In this document: positions 14,779 through 16,570 of the stretch, in pieces
Layout of the letters: each line of letters starts with the position of its first letter
How positions within the stretch are numbered: the stretch's first letter is position 1
Source: an uncultured Nitrospinaceae bacterium
GTDB taxonomy: Bacteria; Nitrospinota; Nitrospinia; Nitrospinales; VA-1
DNA: 16,570 nucleotides
Assembly: GCA_938073925.1 (NCBI GenBank)
Contig: CALJGH010000255.1
Coordinates: forward strand, 1 to 16,570
Direction of reading: 5' to 3'
Translations under genes and position numbers: made by a program
Notes under the pieces: generated by a model
Told to the model about the DNA's origin: nothing
Database searches by the model: none
The model's input: only the letters and a program-made list of their open reading frames with translations

Positions 14779-15330
14779 TTAAGATCCTTTTCCCACCGCA
14801 GCCTTACCGGCTTTGCGCTTAATTCTCTCTGTTGAGTACATGACACCTTTGCCCTTATAAGGCTCTGGAGGCCGAAAACTGCGAATCTCAGCTGCCGTCT
14901 GACCCACCACTTCTTTATTAGAACCCTTAACAATAATGGTGTTCTTTTTACCATCTACTTCAAATTCGATTCCCTTCGGAGCCGGGTAATCAATAGGATG
15001 CGAATGCCCCAAGTTAAGCACAAGGTCCCTACCCTTCAAGGCAACCTTATAACCGACCCCTACAATATTGAGTTGTTTAGAATAACCTTCCGTAACACCC
15101 TGAACCATATTACTGATCAAGGTTCGAGTGAGACCATGAAGAGAACGATCCAGCCTACCATCGCTCGGACGCGTTACAGTCACCTCATTATCCTTAAACT
15201 CAATTTTCATATTTGGATGCAAGTTGCGGCACAACTGACCCTTAGGCCCCTTAACATCAACCTTTGTACCGCTAATCTTAAACTCTACCCCTGAGGGCAC
15301 TGAAACTGGTTTTTTTCCTATTCGAGACAT
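14779..15330 (-). CDS. rplF: 50S ribosomal protein L6
   Basis: L6 lies at the base of the stalk near the factor-binding site. It has 183 residues, built of two related domains. MSRIGKKPVSVPSGVEF and VDVKGPKGQL open the first. The second ends in the conserved FRPPEPYKGKGVMYSTERIK, followed by a basic tail. The region before its ATG has only a weak purine signal (CGGA about 12 bases off). It also contains two tandem hairpins, described separately, so initiation may depend on local structure or coupling to rpsH. Confidence 0.97.
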   Translation of the reverse strand: MSRIGKKPVSVPSGVEFKISGTKVDVKGPKGQLCRNLHPNMKIEFKDNEVTVTRPSDGRLDRSLHGLTRTLISNMVQGVTEGYSKQLNIVGVGYKVALKGRDLVLNLGHSHPIDYPAPKGIEFEVDGKKNTIIVKGSNKEVVGQTAAEIRSFRPPEPYKGKGVMYSTERIKRKAGKAAVGKGS

Positions 15331-15350
15331 TTCTTATTTTATCCGTAACT

Positions 15351-15397
15351 CCCGGCAACGAATCCGGGCATTAATGATTTTCCATTCGCAGGAAAAT
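15351..15397 (-). promoter_or_regulatory. Two tandem hairpins in the rpsH-rplF spacer
   Basis: ATTTTCC (15377-15383) and GGAAAAT (15391-15397) pair perfectly over 7 bp with a 7-base loop. CCCGG (15351-15355) and CCGGG (15364-15368) pair over 5 bp with an 8-base loop. Both lie between the rpsH stop and the weakly led rplF start. No U-tract follows either one, so intrinsic termination is unlikely. They may be mRNA stability or translation elements. Confidence 0.35.
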
Positions 15398-15404
15398 TAA
15401 ATTT

Positions 15405-15797
15405 CTACCAAACGTATCCGAGGACTTCCCCGCCAACACCTTTTTCCCGACATTGCTCGTCAGTAAAAACTCCCGATGACGTCGAAACAATCGCCAAGCC
15501 CAATCCGTTCAAAACCTTGGGAATGGTATCTCGGTTTACATATTGCCTGCGCCCCGGCTTACTGATCCTTCTAATTCCACGAATAACAGGCTCTTCATTC
15601 TGATACTTCAAATAAACGCGGAGAATTCCCTGCCTACCATCCTCGTAAAGACGGAAATTTTTAATGTAACCCTCATCCTTTAAAATTTCCACAATCCGGC
15701 TTTTCATTTTAGAGCCAGGAACATCCACTCGCGGATGTCGCACCATCTGCCCATTTCGGATACGGGTGAACAAATCGGCTATAGGATCGGTCATCAT
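15405..15797 (-). CDS. rpsH: 30S ribosomal protein S8
   Basis: S8 binds the central domain of 16S rRNA and, in E. coli, represses the spc operon. With the ATG at 15797 it has 130 residues, the usual size. The frame extends to a TTG at 15815, but the conserved sequence starts at MTDPIADLFTRIRNG. A second ATG follows immediately (15794). The only Shine-Dalgarno is GGAG, 12 bases before the first ATG, so this start is preferred. Conserved blocks are VDVPGSKMKSRIVEILKDEG, KPGRRQY and the C-terminal VSTSSGVFTDEQCREKGVGG. Confidence 0.95.
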   Translation of the reverse strand: MMTDPIADLFTRIRNGQMVRHPRVDVPGSKMKSRIVEILKDEGYIKNFRLYEDGRQGILRVYLKYQNEEPVIRGIRRISKPGRRQYVNRDTIPKVLNGLGLAIVSTSSGVFTDEQCREKGVGGEVLGYVW

Positions 15798-15907
15798 ATT
15801 ACAAGGATACTCCAAAAAAAATTAACACAACAACCCTGCCGCAAGGAGGCAGGATATAAAATTTTATCTAAAAAAAACTGCGGTTAAAAAATACTTACCA
15901 GAATCAG
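15798..15907 (-). promoter_or_regulatory. rpsZ-rpsH spacer with a GC hairpin and anti-Shine-Dalgarno loop
   Basis: In the transcript, a stem AUCCUGCC/GGCAGGGU (15833-15855, 8 pairs including one wobble) closes a UCCUUGC loop. The stem end and loop together read CCUCCUU, the anti-Shine-Dalgarno core. It is complementary to the single GGAG (15810-15813) in front of rpsH. Upstream, CCGCAG (15878-15883) could instead pair with the UUGCGG that overlaps the hairpin's 3' side, giving a mutually exclusive fold. A 12-base AT palindrome (15856-15867) and a run of eight U also occur. The structures are read from sequence; a regulatory role is inferred. Confidence 0.4.
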
Positions 15908-16093
15908 CTACCAACTGGACTTCGTAACACCTGGAATCTCACCCCGCAACGCTCTCTCACGAAAACAAATGCGACACATTCCGAATTTTCTAAGGAAAGC
16001 CCGTGGCCGCCCACAGATGTTACATCGACTGTATCCGCGCACTGTAAACTTCGGCACTCTTTTTTGCTTTGCAACTAATGATTTTCTTGCCAT
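15908..16093 (-). CDS. rpsZ: 30S ribosomal protein S14, short zinc-binding form (type Z)
   Basis: S14 joins the head of the small subunit late in assembly. The 61-residue product is the short zinc form, with ligands Cys24, Cys27, Cys40 and Cys43 (CNIC and CRIC). It has the typical MARKSLVAKQKR start and the GEIPGVTKSSW end. The ATG lies 3 bases after the rplE stop, and the only purine run (AAGG) is nearly adjacent to it, so coupling to rplE is likely. A 110-base spacer with structured RNA follows before rpsH. Confidence 0.97.
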   Translation of the reverse strand: MARKSLVAKQKRVPKFTVRGYSRCNICGRPRAFLRKFGMCRICFRERALRGEIPGVTKSSW

Positions 16094-16096
16094 ACC

Positions 16097-16570
16097 TTAC
16101 TTTCTTAGGGGAAGCCCCATATGAGTCAGCAAACATCTACCCTGTTCATCATTTTTAGCAGAGGTTGTGATTGTAATATTCATTCCCTTGACCTTCTCAA
16201 TCTTATCGAAATCGATTTCAGGAAAGATCAACTGCTCTTTCAATCCAATTGTATAATTTCCGCGCCCGTCAAACGCTTTCGGCGGCAATCCTTTAAAATC
16301 GCGTACCCTGGGAAGCGAAAAACAAACCAGCCTCTCCCAAAACTCATACATCCGGTTGCCGCGCATGGTTACCTTCACACCAATCGGAACCCCTTCTCGC
16401 AACTTAAAGTTGGAGATGGATTTTTTAGCCTTGGTCACCACCGGCATTTGGCCTGTAATAATCTTCAACTGCTCGACTCCCGACTCTATCAGCTTGGAAT
16501 TCTGCAATGCTTCACCCAGCCCCATGTTAATGGTGATCTTTTCCAACTTGGGAATTTCCATCACATTCGC
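16097..16570 (-). CDS. rplE: 50S ribosomal protein L5 (N-terminus outside the window)
   Basis: L5 binds 5S rRNA and contacts P-site tRNA in the central protuberance. The frame is open to the window edge. The first visible residues, ANVMEIPKLEKITINMGLGEA, correspond to about residue 23 onward of typical L5, so roughly 20 N-terminal residues are missing. An internal ATG at 16561 is not the start. 157 residues are visible. Conserved blocks are GQMPVVTKAKKSISNFKLREG, GVKVTMRG, LPRVRDFKG, GLKEQLIFPEIDFDK and the C-terminal ITTSAKNDEQGRCLL. It lies directly before rpsZ, as in the spc operon. Confidence 0.97.
   Translation of the reverse strand, partial: ANVMEIPKLEKITINMGLGEALQNSKLIESGVEQLKIITGQMPVVTKAKKSISNFKLREGVPIGVKVTMRGNRMYEFWERLVCFSLPRVRDFKGLPPKAFDGRGNYTIGLKEQLIFPEIDFDKIEKVKGMNITITTSAKNDEQGRCLLTHMGLPLRK

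Noticed and set aside
14778..14954. N-terminal extension of L18 to give 180 residues
   Set aside because: The extension is the rplF coding sequence read in another frame. Conserved L18 starts at 14777 with its own ribosome binding site.

Overview
The window is a run of core housekeeping genes from a Gram-negative bacterium. Nearly all genes are on the minus strand; two are on the plus strand. The lipopolysaccharide-type heptosyltransferase supports an outer membrane. The order rho-rpmE-prfA-prmC-murA, and the protein sequences generally, resemble deltaproteobacterial or Nitrospinota-like lineages. That placement is an inference from gene order and recall, not from a computed tree.

Layout from left to right. 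(1) Positions 1-680, plus strand: the 3' part of a family 2 glycosyltransferase of the dolichyl-phosphate-mannose-synthase type. (2) Positions 693-7056, minus strand: one cluster read from right to left as rho, rpmE, prfA, prmC, murA, a heptosyltransferase, and a small zinc-ribbon/DUF2007 gene that an in-frame TAA interrupts. (3) Positions 7057-7424: the only long non-coding stretch. It holds divergent sigma70-type promoters and a C-rich, G-poor rho leader. (4) Positions 7425-7841, plus strand: a lone CxxCxxCC-family gene. (5) Positions 7853-16570, minus strand: the distal spc and alpha ribosomal operons, read from right to left as rplE (cut by the window end), rpsZ, rpsH, rplF, rplR, rpsE, rplO, secY, adk, infA, rpmJ, rpsM, rpsK, rpsD, rpoA, rplQ.

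How the genes work together. The right half supplies small- and large-subunit ribosomal proteins, the SecY translocon, adenylate kinase, IF-1 and the RNA polymerase alpha subunit. The rho cluster supplies transcription termination, release factor 1 with the enzyme that modifies its GGQ loop, the first committed step of peptidoglycan synthesis, and an LPS-core-type glycosyltransferase. rpmD (L30) and map are absent from their usual places in the spc operon. All ribosomal proteins here that exist in zinc and zinc-free forms are the zinc-binding form.

I found no mobile element, CRISPR array, phage gene, tRNA or rRNA, and no unknown multi-gene system. The points worth a second look are local: the broken DUF2007 gene, the candidate autoregulatory rho leader, a hairpin before rpsH whose loop carries an anti-Shine-Dalgarno sequence, a short upstream ORF leading into a TTG-started rpsD, and a long lysine-rich tail on L17.
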